Shown here in pieces: positions 11,230 to 21,332 of a DNA stretch of 64,000 bases. This DNA is from Eustoma russellianum (Eukaryota > Streptophyta > Magnoliopsida > Gentianales > Gentianaceae). Where the stretch lies: NCBI GenBank assembly GCA_036186865.1, contig AP025040.1, positions 39,431,693-39,495,692 on the forward strand. Reading direction: 5' to 3'. Numbering within the stretch: position 1 is the stretch's first letter; each line of letters starts with the position of its first letter. The notes under the pieces are model-generated. The model made no database searches and had not been told where the DNA came from. It saw only the letters and a program-made list of their open reading frames with translations. Position numbers and translations under genes: made by a program.

Positions 11230-12141
11230 TTAGGTAGTACATAAACTCAAAGCAATATACTCGGCTTCAGTGGTAAAAAGAGCTACACTAGCTTGCTTTT
11301 TAGAAAACCAAGAAATCAAGTTGGTTCCTATGAATTGACAAGTACCGCTAGTGGATTTTCTATCTAACTTGCAACCACCATAATCAGCATCACTATATGC
11401 GTGTAATTCCAACTTAGCGTTTCTATCATACCACAGTCCTAAGTGAGGTGTATGCTTAAGATATCTAAAGATCTTTTTCACTGCATTGTGATGTGATACC
11501 TTAGGACAAGATTGAAACCTAGCACACATACACACACTAAACATGATATCAGGTCTTGATGCAGTTAAGTATAACAGTGATCCAATCATAGACCTATAAA
11601 GAGTGTCATCAAAAGGTTTACCATTTTCATCCTTATCAAGTTTGGTACTAACACTCATAGGGGTAGTTGTAGGTTTCAACTCTTCAAAGCCAAACTTCTT
11701 AATCATATCATTGACATACTTAAGTTGGCTAATGTGAATTCCTTGAGGGGTTTGTTTGATTTGAAGTCCTAAGAAATAATCCAACTCTCCTACCATTGAC
11801 ATTTCAAACTCTGACTTCATACACTCTTCGAAGTCTTTTATTAAGGTAGGGTTGGTTGAACCGAAGATTATATCATCTACGTAAATTTGAACTATCAACA
11901 AATCATTATCTTTTCTTCTTAGGAATAATGTGTTGTCTATTGTTCCCCTTTGATAATTATTTGCAATAAGAAAGTTTGCAAATCTATCATACCAAGCTCT
12001 TGGAGCTTGTTTTAAACCATATAAAGCTTTCTTAAGCTTGTACACATGATTAGGATTCTTTGGATCTTCGAATCCAGGGGTTTGTTTGACAAACACCTCT
12101 TCTTGGATGTATCCATTCAAGAACGCACTCTTGACATCCAT
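11230..12141 (-). pseudogene. Reverse transcriptase and RNase H start of element D
   Basis: It begins MDVKSAFLNGYIQEE and contains KKALYGLKQAPRAWYDR, the catalytic YVDDIIFGST, SEFEMSMVGELDYFLGLQI and TASRPDIMFSVCMCARFQS. It runs directly into the RNase H start (AYSDADYGGCKLDRK). The RT/RNase H link is open here, unlike in the array copies. The upstream part of the palm is in the neighbouring frame 12238-13161, so the enzyme is split by a shift near 12141-12238. Confidence 0.86.
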
Positions 12142-12237
12142 TTGGAAGAGCTTAATATTGCTTAGACTTGCAATTGCAAGTAATAATCTAATTGCTTCTA
12201 GTCGTGCAACGGGTGCAAAGGTTTTTTCATAATCTAT

Positions 12238-13161
12238 TCATTCTTGTTGATTATAACCTTGTGCAACTAGTCTAGCCTTATTTCTTGTAATGTTTCCTTG
12301 TTCATCCATTTTATTCCTAAAGACCCATTTAGTTCCTATGATAGACTTGTCTTTAGGTTTAGGTACTAAGTCCCACACATTGTTCCTTGTGAATTGATTA
12401 AATTCCTCATGCATAGCTTCTATCCAAGATATATCACCTAAGGATTCCTTTACGTTCTTAGGTTCTAATTGTGAGATTAAGCTATGTCCTTCAAGTTGAC
12501 TTATATTTCTACGTGTTCTAACCCCAACACTTGGATCCCCAATGATTAGTTCTCTAGGGTGCCACCAATTCCTAGATTGACTAGGTTCACCCTCATCTTG
12601 TTCAAATGTTTCATTAGTATGAACATTATCATATGTAATAGGATCATTAGTTACATTATCTTCCAATTGCAAAGTTTCTTCATTCATTTCATCTAAGGGT
12701 TCATGCATGTCTTGTTCAGGGGGAGATGGTTCTAGATGATCAAGTACAGGCTCAAGTAATATATCATCATCAAACATATTTTCAACATTTGTTTCTTGTT
12801 TATGTTGATGTTTATCACTAACTTCAAAGCATGCATTTTCATTGAATTTCACATGTATGGATTCAATTATCTTTCTAGATGCGGGATTATAACACCTATA
12901 TGCTCTTGAGTTAGTAGAATAACCAACAAATATGCATTCAATAGACTTTTGTTCAAACTTATCTAGATTATCCTTAGTGTTTAGCACAAAACATTTACAT
13001 CCAAATACTTTAAGATAATCTATTTTAGGTTGTCTATTGTTTAGCAATTCATAAGGCGTTTTATTTAATTTCTTTCTAATAGTAAGCCTATTTATAATAT
13101 AGCATGCACAAATAACAGCTTCAGCCCATAAATATTTAGGTAATTTATTTTCACAAAGCAT
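12238..13161 (-). pseudogene. Integrase C-terminus, linker and RT N-terminus of element D
   Basis: This frame starts with MLCENKLPKYLW and includes KIDYLKVFGCKCFVL and KFEQKSIECIFVGYS of the integrase C-terminal domain. A long acidic linker follows (about residues 110-215). It then enters the reverse transcriptase through SWIEAMHEEFNQF and IIGTKWVFRNK, ending at RLVAQGYNQQE. The frame is lost where DYDETFAPVAR would follow; the remainder is in the next frame. Confidence 0.84.
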
Positions 13162-13311
13162 TTTCCTAGCAACTTCTTGAATCGTTCTATTTTTACGTTC
13201 AACAACTCCATTGAGTTGTGGTGTTCTAGGTGGTGAGAATTCATGTTTGATTCCATATAGTTCTCAAAATTTGATTACGTCCTTGTTTTTAAATTCTCCA
13301 CCTCTATCACT

Positions 13312-13749
13312 TCAAATCCTTTTAACATTTTCTTCATAAATGTTTTCAAGTTGCTTAATAAGGGTTTCGATTGCTAATGGAGCATCATCTTTGTGTGTTA
13401 AGAACAATGTCCATGTGTAGCGTGAGTAATCATCTACTATGACACACACATAGTAGTGTCCACCTAGACTTCTTGTCCTACTTGGACCAAATAAGTCTAA
13501 GTGAAGCAATTCTAGTACATAACTAGTACTCACTTCATGTTTCGGTTTTAAGGTTTCTTTAATGTGTTTTCCCTTAATACATGTTTCACGCATTTGAAAA
13601 TTATTTAAGTCTAACTTAGGCATTCCTCTAATTAAATTCTTCTTAGACAATTTCTTAATAGTTGAAATTCCTATATGGCCTAATCTTCTATGCCATAAAT
13701 TTACATCTAAGTCATGTGATTTTAGACACTTAACCTTAGCATCTAACAT
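13312..13749 (-). pseudogene. Integrase zinc-binding and core start of element D
   Basis: WHRRLGHIGIST provides the two histidines of the HHCC module. The cysteine pair reads MRETCIKGK, so the first cysteine of the usual C-x2-C is lost. The core begins with LLHLDLFGPSRT and VDDYSRYTW. The frame stops at ENVKRI, just before the SDRGGEF block; that block is present in the DNA at about 13280-13315 but interrupted. The integrase is therefore inactive. Confidence 0.82.
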
Positions 13750-13820
13750 GTTATCTAAGGTAACGGTATAAATATTTCCATCTCTATTTCCTTTTAAAAC
13801 CGTTTCTCCTTTTTCATTTA

Positions 13821-14057
13821 TTATATCACAAGAATTGGGAACAAAGGAGACATTATAACCACAATCTTATGTTGAGAAATACTAAGTAAATTATAAGATA
13901 GATTGCTTACTAATAACACATTTCGTATTTGAAATGTGTTGGGGTCCCCAAATGTTCCTTTTCCAACAACTTGTCCTTTGTTGTTGTCACCGAATGTTAC
14001 TTTTCCTCCATTTTTGATATGTTCCAATTTGATGAATAGTTTGGGGTTCCCTGTCAT
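13821..14057 (-). pseudogene. Protease region of element D
   Basis: The aspartic protease active-site triad DSG is encoded at 14070-14078, immediately upstream and in frame, followed by CSRHMTG. This fragment continues with VTFGDNNKGQVVGKGT and LVSNLSYNLLSISQ, the conserved downstream part of Copia protease. It loses frame after SISQ; the next stretch to integrase is in another frame. Confidence 0.8.
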
Positions 14058-14171
14058 ATGCCTCGAACACCCACTATCTAAAAACCATTTGGTTTTCAGA
14101 TTCTTTGACTTTGCCTCCTTCTTGCATTCCTTGCGTTTTTCCTACAATGGAGACAAAGTTTTAAGTACCCT

Positions 14172-15311
14172 TTATTTGGGTCCTTGAATGTTAGGGGCAT
14201 TATTCTTGTTTAGATAACCCTTAGGTATCCAAACGTGAACATACCTTTTAGGCACATTTTTAGCATGGTTAAAATAAGAAGGATAAACATATAGATGATT
14301 ATTCCACATGAGTGAAGATGCATTGTTATACATGTTGTGCCATGGTTGATAATCATTATAGGATGGCCGAGATTTATGATGTATATAAGGCATGTGAATT
14401 TGTTTCTTATATGGTGCTATATAAGTGTGTTTGTAGGCATTTCTATAAGACTTATAAGAGTGTTGCCTATACTTAGGTTCATAATAAGTTGTATGCATTT
14501 TATTCGGTCTAGTTGCATTTGTATACATGTAGGCATAATTTCTAGGTTGTCTAGATGCAAATTTTGGCCTAGATGTATGTTTAGGCGTGTGTATATTGGT
14601 GGGTGTATGTTGTATTTTTGCCTTGATATAAGTAGAAGAAGGAGTAGAAGAAGTTGTAGTAGGCAAAGTTGATTTTATTGTATTATATGGCAACTTTGTA
14701 CTAGATGAAACAAACTTAGTCTTTTTATTCACTTTTTCATTTTCTTCTTTATAGCCTAAGCCAGTTTTATCATTACCATACTTTTGTAATGAGATGAGTG
14801 TGTCTAACATGTTTGTACCGGATTTAAATTGTTCTAACATTTTTTCTAAGTTAAGTTTAGACGACTTAAGTTGTATTATTTCATGTTCATAACTTTTTAA
14901 CTTAGATTTTAACATCTTATTTTCCATTTTTATCTTATGTTCATCTTTCCTATATGATTCAATTTTATTCTCTAAAGAATCAAGAGTATTAGTAGACTCT
15001 TGTTTAAGAGATTCTAGTTGATCGGAAAATTCCAAGTTGGACGTCTTCAACTTGTCATTTTCTTCAACTAGTTTCTTCTTTTCTTTAGAGAGCCTCTTAC
15101 AGTGAGCATGCATTCTTAAGAATTCTCCATACATTTCATCAAATGTCATGTCACTATCAGAATCACTATCAGAAGAAGAACATACCTCGTTGGATACGAA
15201 GCAGACTTGAGCTTCCTCAGTTTCGGATTCTGAGTCGGATGAGTCGCTCCATGTGCTCACCTTCATTGCTCGTTTCCCTTTCCTTGCCTTAGACTCCTTT
15301 AGCTTTGTCAT
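14172..15311 (-). pseudogene. Gag C-terminal coiled-coil and basic tail of element D
   Basis: The frame holds an acidic Ser/Asp stretch (WSDSSDSESETEE) and a long heptad-rich coiled coil with many Lys, Glu and Leu (roughly residues 75-175). A Tyr/His/Arg-rich tail ends with a WIPKGYLNK motif. The last motif matches VWVPKGTFTKR of the A/array family. It ends at a TAA just before the protease region, so in this family too a stop separates gag from pol. Confidence 0.8.
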
Positions 15312-15491
15312 ATTATCCTCCTTGTCCTTGGCTTGTTTATTATTGTTGTTGTTATTATTATTTTTCTTTGTTGGACAATCGTATGAAATATGTCCTTTTT
15401 GACCGCATTCATAACACTTTAATTCTTTATTATACCATTTGTTTGTGTTATTTTTCTTAGATTGAGGATAAGAAGAAGAAGAAGAATGGCG

Positions 15492-15746
15492 TTATCTATT
15501 CCTATTTGGACGTTTGAAAAACTTTCTAAGTTTTCTAGCTATCAATATCAAGTCATCGTCTAATTCAGTATCACTATTACTATCATCGTTACTAGCATGT
15601 GTTTCGGTTGTTTTGAAAGCTATTGACTTACCAGATGACTTAGACGATTCAGACTTTCGTTGGTTTAATTTAACCTCGTAAACTTTAAGAGACCTGATCA
15701 ATTCATCCATCTTAGTGATTGACTTTGTCTCCTCGATTGCAGTCAC
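15492..15746 (-). pseudogene. Gag middle fragment of element D
   Basis: It matches the part of gag between the UBN2-like domain and the zinc knuckle: TAIEETKSITKMDELIRSLKVYE, then an acidic ASNDDSNSDTELDDDLILIA stretch and a basic KFFKRPNRNR. The CCHC knuckle itself (CYECGQKGHISYDC) is encoded just downstream at about 15375-15420, in DNA interrupted by a shift and an (AAG)n-like run near 15470-15485. Confidence 0.78.
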
Positions 15747-15929
15747 CTTTGGATCACATTCAGCATGAAGGCTTCATAGCACCTTTTGAACCTTTTCACT
15801 GTTCGAAAATGACTTCCCTAAAGCTTCAAGGGCATTGAAAATATTAGTAATCCTCAAATTCATAGATGTTATGGATTCGTTCGGCAACATTTTGAAAGTC
15901 TCTAATTCAGTCATAAGCATGTTTATTTT

Positions 15930-16322
15930 TTACTCTTTAACACCACTAGTACCTTCATGCTTTAATACAAGTGATTTCCACATGTCGTGTGCGCTTGTGC
16001 AATTTGACACATATCCTGCTTCAGGAGTTGTAAGTCCATTTAAAAGTAATTGCATAGCTTTAGCATTCATGGACATTTTCTTTTTATCATCCGATGACCA
16101 TTCACTTTTATATTTTTCAACCTTTTGAGTTACTCCACTAACTTGTACAACTTTCATTGGAATGTACGGCCCATATTCAACTATAGACCATAAATCGATG
16201 TCTATAGCCATTAAGAATAGCCTCATTCTTAGTTTCCAATGAACAAAATTATTGCCATCAAAAAGAGGAGGGCGTTGTGTAGACATACCTTGCAACTCAC
16301 CTTTGTGAGAAACAATAGCCAT
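15930..16322 (-). pseudogene. Gag N-terminal fragment of element D
   Basis: The likely start is the ATG at 16320-16322 (MAIVSHKGEL), followed by RPPLFDGNNFVHWKLRMRLF and IDIDLWSIVEYGP. The segment SMNAKAMQLLLNGLTTPEAGYVSNC matches array gag. A stop at 15930 (after EGTSGVKE) breaks it. Further gag sequence, including the VLRSLP-like region, continues to about 15750 in other frames. Confidence 0.8.
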
Positions 16323-16430
16323 AGTATGTACCTTGGATTTGAGACAAGCAGTATATAATGAATCGTTGTTTCTTGGCCTTGTATTGTTCGTATGGTGTTG
16401 AAACTTGCTTCTTTTGAGTGGTGTTGGTCT

Positions 16431-16442
16431 GGCTCTGATACT
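16431..16442 (-). promoter_or_regulatory. Primer binding site of element D
   Basis: The minus strand reads AGTATCAGAGCC. This is the initiator-Met tRNA complement with one mismatch (A for G near the 5' end), three bases from the LTR edge. Confidence 0.8.
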
Positions 16443-16445
16443 AAA

Positions 16446-17412
16446 TGTTGGTCCGGCACCTGCAATAAACACCACTAGAGGGGGGTGAATAGTGGTTAGT
16501 GAAAATTACACTACACTCCTTTGTTAAAATCCCCTTTGAAAACAGAATCTGAGAGCACCTCAGATTCAGAACCCGTTTTTAAAAAATTCACAAATAATTG
16601 TACACAACTCCAAAAATTATGAAACTTTCCAAAATTGAACTTCAATGAGTTAACAAGACTCTGTCCAAAAATCAGACAAAAATAAGATCGTTGGCCCTTC
16701 AAACAAATAAAAAGATTCAGATGGTCAATCTGGACAGAATTGGACATAATGTTGCTTATTTTGCAAAACGTGTTTCTCTTTGAATACTCAACCAAAATGG
16801 TTGATCTTTATATCAAAACACTCTTTAGGATGTGTAGATGAAGTTTCCAAAAGGCCATGACCTTAAACAATTCTTGAAAAATACATAATTTAAGTTTTCT
16901 CAAAACTGGTCAGATTGCAGCCAGATTGGAGCAGTTATCTTGCAAAGACTGAAAGACTAACTTTCCCTTGCTCAAATCATGTGATTCTTGTTGCAAATGA
17001 AAGCTAACAGTCTGAAGTAGAACTCCACTAAAAATCACAAATTTTGAAAATGTTTAGCTACTTTTTCAAATTGTGAGACGTTGTGTGAAAACTGCAGTCA
17101 AAACGGGCAGAAAACAGAAATAAAGAAACAAGAGAAGAACACCGAGAATTTATCCTGATTCAGTCAATGTGACCTACTCCAGTCCCAAGGAACACCTTTC
17201 CTTAGATTTCACTATGAAATGAACACCTTACAACAAGAGTCAAGCTTGATCCTTGGGTTATACACCAACCCTACTCAAGACTTGAATAATCACCTTCTAG
17301 GCAACACTTAGTTGCAACTCCTCTAACACCTATTGATGTAGCCTTATAAAGATGGCTAATCAATCTTACAAATGAAGCTCAAGAGGCTTGTAGATCACCC
17401 CAATACAACAAG
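16446..17412 (-). repeat. Right (5') LTR of element D, first part
   Basis: This segment matches 7924-8880 of the left D LTR and is broken at 17412 by the array. The rest of the LTR is at 45941-47730. Confidence 0.9.
17408..17412. repeat. Target-site duplication of the array, left copy (ACAAG)
   Basis: ACAAG directly precedes LTR1 and recurs after LTR4 at 45936-45940. The uninterrupted D LTR has the same site once, in CAATACAACAAGAACACC near 8875. Confidence 0.93.
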
Positions 17413-20400
17413 TGTAGGATCTACAAGGCACCACTAGAAGGGGGGGTTGAATAGGTGGTGCGGAAATTGTGGTTTTTTTTAAAATTTGTTTAAAACTAAA
17501 CAACTCAACTTCTGAAAACAGATTCTGTTTTCAGGACCAGTTTTAAAACGTTTTTAAAACCAGGTTATAGGTCTCCAAAAATTCTGAAATTTAGAGAGAA
17601 CTTATCCTCAGATGTTATGAGGGTCTCCTAAAAATTTCAAATTAAAATTCAACCTTTAACCCCTTCAAAAACCGTTGAAGATCAGATTTCGCAAATCTGC
17701 CAGAAACGGTAGACGGTTTTCAAAAATTTATTCCTATTTGTGTGTAAGTCCAAATGCTCTGAAAATTTAACCACTAACTCCTTATATACTATATTTAAGT
17801 GGGTTGAAACATTTTTGAAAAATTCTTTTGGAAAGTAGGTCAATTACAATCAAAGTCTCAACCTTTGCAAGTCTGAAAATCAGACTACACTAGTCTCAGA
17901 ACTTTTGATGTTTGATCGACTTATACTTATCCAAAAGGGTTGAAGCTTGTGCCAAATTAACCCTAGAACGTGTGACTATGTTTCTGGAAATTTTTGTAAT
18001 TTTTGAAAGTCGTTTACTATTTTTACGAACACCAACAAAAAGAGTAAACTGTGAAGTAACAGAAAGTAAATGCTGAAAGTAAATGGCACCAAGAATTTTA
18101 TACTGGTTCGGTTATAAACAACCTACTCCAGTCTTCAAGGAACACCTTCCTTGGTTCACACTAGTCACACACACGCAATACACCTTACCACAGGTTTGAT
18201 GGATTTACACACCAACTCCAACCCTTTACAAACCTTGTACGTTGAATACAATATGCACGAACACCACCACCTCGCAAGAATGAAGATTGATCACACCTTG
18301 ATCAATCTTTTACAAAGATATGAAATATGTGGTGGTCTATATCAAGCCTATTCAAGATTGAAAAATATGAATACAATAGGCTTTCAAGAAGAAAGAAAGA
18401 AGGAGAATGTAGAACAAGAAGAGGCTAGGCGTTTTTCACTTTGATTTTGCAATGCTTGTGCTTATCTTGTTTTTGCTCAACTTCTTTCCTTTTAACCTTG
18501 TTGCAGCCGTCCCCTATGTGTCCTCCCCCTCTTGAAAATTATCTTCTAAGTCCTTGGGAGAATGTAAGATATCATTGTGACATGGTCTTGCTTACTTGGC
18601 ATCTTCTCATTGGATGATCATTTAAGCTTTGCTTACTTGGCACTTCATGATTGGTTGGATGTTGTCATCATTGATGACTTGGAAAAATCTGAGAATAACA
18701 CTTAAAACATGTGCCAATATCAATCATAAAATAATTTCCATAAAGCTCAAGATTGTCACATAAATGTTGCAAGACAAAATTCCTCCCTTACTAAGCAAGA
18801 AATCGGCCATTAAGAGTGTATAACATGCTGAATTTTCAGCATGTGACACATGGAGATAAAGTTCAAAATATTACCTTTTTCTTTGATTTTTCTTTTTAAA
18901 ATAAATCATCAATTGATGGTAATTATCTAGATCGACTTGGAAATGAAATTTGGTCTCTCACCTGGCCTCATTTTGCGGCCATTGTACATACTACACATGC
19001 TGAAAGATTTCAGCATGTGTGATATTGAAGATATCACTATTTTTGGCTTTGAAAAATATTTAAAATACTTCCATTTCTTCTTCCAATCAATCACATAGTC
19101 TAAGATGATAAAATATGTCACATTAATATACAAAAATCGGCCAGCCATGGTTTAGCATGCTGAAATTTTCAGCATGTGTTATAAGTGAGACAAAGTTTGA
19201 AATCTTACCATTTGTAGCTTCTCTCTTTAATTCACCAACATTGTATAATTGATTCTTGACCAATCAATATGCCAACAAGGCTCCAAATAAGCTCCATCTC
19301 AGCTGTAGGGGCGTTGCATAGAGTATGTGCATGTGCTGAAATTTATTTTTGCTAACTTTGTAAAATAATGCACATTTAATAATACACACATGTTATATTC
19401 CAATCAGCCCTTAATTTAATTTTCTAGAACACTTTAAGATGTATAACATATGTAACAAGTTTCTAGATACGTGTCATATGATGTACCAAAAACGTTCCAT
19501 GTGTTGTGTGCGTAGAAAAACCGAATTTTCGATATTTATCGATTACCCGATTTTTCTCTAATTATATTCCAACTTTTTGCACATGTTATATATATTATGT
19601 TACACATAATATATATAATATATACTTTAAATCTCAGCACTTGGCTGGTCTAAAGTGGCGCCATTTATCATGTGTCAAAATTAAAATTGGAATCTTCACA
19701 TTTTGGCCTTAATGTGGGGTGATTTGTGTGTACCAACATGGAAAGTATTTTTGGCTGAAAATATAGTCATGTGCACGAAATTTTTAAGAATTTTTGAAGT
19801 ATAGGGGCTGGCCATTTATTTATGGCAAGTACGTGACACGTTGGCGAAGTTTCGGTATTCGCCCGATACGACAATTTTTGGTTTAGAACCTTTTAACGTG
19901 TCGTATTTAATTTGTCATCGCCATGAATTATATCATATGATATAAGACCTGAATATACTCATAAATATGAGTTAAGTATAGTGGTGTGACGTTAACGTAC
20001 GTACATAAAATATATAACGTGTCGGTAGTACGTTGGAATACATGTGCGTGTGCCTTTTTCAAAAAATCTGAAAATATATGTATTATATATGTATGTGGCG
20101 TGTATATATTAATAAGTGGAGGAGGAGGAGACTTTCCTTCCTTAGCCTTTGTGCCTTTTCCAAATGTGGCTTCCTTTAATGAACTACTTAGTTTCATTAA
20201 CTAAGTACTTCACTTAATGAACTAGTTTAGTTCATTAATGGTGGCACCTGAAAATAGTATAAACACAACAAATGTTTGCCATATGATGTAAGCTTTAACG
20301 CTTCATGGCTCGTTAGTCCGGCAACATTATATATAAGCTAAATAAGGCAAGTAATAGCAATGTATCATGCATACATGTGTATATCATGCACGTTTATGTA

Positions 20401-20457
20401 TATATCATGCATTTAAGTCACTTATTTTGAAATCACTCAAACCCCCTTTTCTCTACA
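17413..20457 (-). repeat. LTR1 of the array (outer left LTR)
   Basis: A 3,045-bp LTR from TGTAGGATCTACAAGG to CTCTACA. Diagnostic bases against LTR4 include CTACAAGG rather than CTGCAAGG at the left edge, ATTTTGCGGCC near 18970, and AAGTGGAGG near 20113. It contains a TATA-like box (18095-18102), the palindrome cluster and the terminal foldback (20176-20239). Short open frames inside it are chance. Confidence 0.93.
18801..19179. repeat. Palindrome modules in LTR1
   Basis: Three palindromes built on CATGCTGAAA/TTTCAGCATG lie at 18823-18844, 18993-19020 and about 19155-19179, each preceded by CGGCCA or CGGCC. Equivalent clusters are at 27217-27595 (LTR2), 35640-36015 (LTR3) and 44270-44650 (LTR4). 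Confidence 0.82.
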
Positions 20458-20645
20458 ATATCCCCCTTTTGATGATTTTCAAAATAACATATGTACATGA
20501 TTTAAATGTCATCGCTCCCCCTTCAAACATGCACAAATTTAAAATTTGAATTTCAAATTTCAAATCCGGCTCCCCCTTGATTTGTGCAATCAGTATCAAG
20601 TAGTGTCTCTCTCCCCCTTAAATCATGCTTTCTCTCCCCCTTTAT
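20458..20645 (-). promoter_or_regulatory. Polypurine tract cluster of interior 1
   Basis: Five AGGGGGA-type boxes occur on the minus strand, the first directly against LTR1 and the others near 20516, 20572, 20612 and 20635. Only the first marks the 3' LTR start; the others are spaced 25-60 bp apart between it and the end of pol. Confidence 0.78.
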
Positions 20646-20699
20646 TTTGGAAAGTAAATCAAAAGATTCCTGTAAATAAGGAAAGCAAATCACGTCAAA

Positions 20700-21266
20700 T
20701 CAAATCATATCAACCGAAATCATGCCTAATTTAGAACGAAAAGATTCAAATGTGGCTTGATTTAAGGCTTTTGTAAAGATATCCGCTACTTGTGCTTCTG
20801 TGCGTACGTGATCTATGACGATATCACCATTGTTTACGTGATCACGAAGAAAGTGATAGCGTACTTCTATATGCTTAGCCTTAGAATGTAACACGGGGTT
20901 CTTAGACAAATTAATAGCACTCATACTATCACAATATATAGGAATTCTATTTACGGTAATTCCAAAGTCCGAGAGTTGTTGTTTTATCCACAACAACTGT
21001 GTGCAACAAAGACTAAGTGCCATGTACTCAGCCTCAGTAATGGACAAAGCAACGCTTGCTTGCTTTTTGGAAAACCATGAAATGAGTGAGTTTCCTATAA
21101 ATTGGCAAGTCCCACTCACGCTTTTTCTATCTATTTTGCAGCCACCATAATCTGCATCAGTATAAGCATGTAAGTCAAATGTAGAATCCTTATCGTACCA
21201 AATTCCTAAGGTGGACGTGTGCTTAATATAACGGAATATTCTTTTTACCGCATTATAATGAGACAC
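20700..21266 (-). pseudogene. RNase H of array interior 1
   Basis: A complete Copia RNase H: YSDADYGG-type motif (AYTDADYGGCKIDRK), SWFSKKQASVAL, ITEAEYMALSLC, YCDSMSAINLSKNP, HIEVRYHFLRDHV and ADIFTKALNQATFESFR. It follows a TAG at 21279-21281, in the linker after CMCARF, that is present in all three interiors and absent from element A. Unless that stop is read through, RNase H is not made as part of pol. Confidence 0.85.
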
Positions 21267-21332
21267 CTTAGGTTGACTCTAAAATCGTGCGCACATGCAT
21301 ACACTAAACATGATATCAGGCCTACTAGCAGT

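Larger units (their letters stand above)
7924..17412 (-). mobile_element. Sirevirus-like Copia element D, main part
   Basis: D is a second Sirevirus-like family nested in element A. Its left (3') LTR is 7924-10652, its interior 10653-16445, and its right (5') LTR starts at 16446. That LTR is split by the tandem array and resumes at 45941-47730. Ends are TGTTG/CAACA with a GTTCA duplication. The two D LTRs differ by several bases per 100 in the parts compared by eye, so D is older than the array inside it. The coding region is broken into eight frames. Confidence 0.9.

Noticed and set aside
18151..18444. A 97-residue plus-strand frame repeated in four LTRs (also 26567, 34988 and 43621)
   Set aside because: It is conserved only because the LTRs are copies. 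It overlaps the LTR core region near the TATA-like box on the other strand, starts without a good ATG, and has no known domain.
20458..20700. An envelope-like third frame, as found in some Sireviruses
   Set aside because: Only about 240 bp separate the end of RNase H from the LTR, filled by purine boxes, so there is no room for such a frame.
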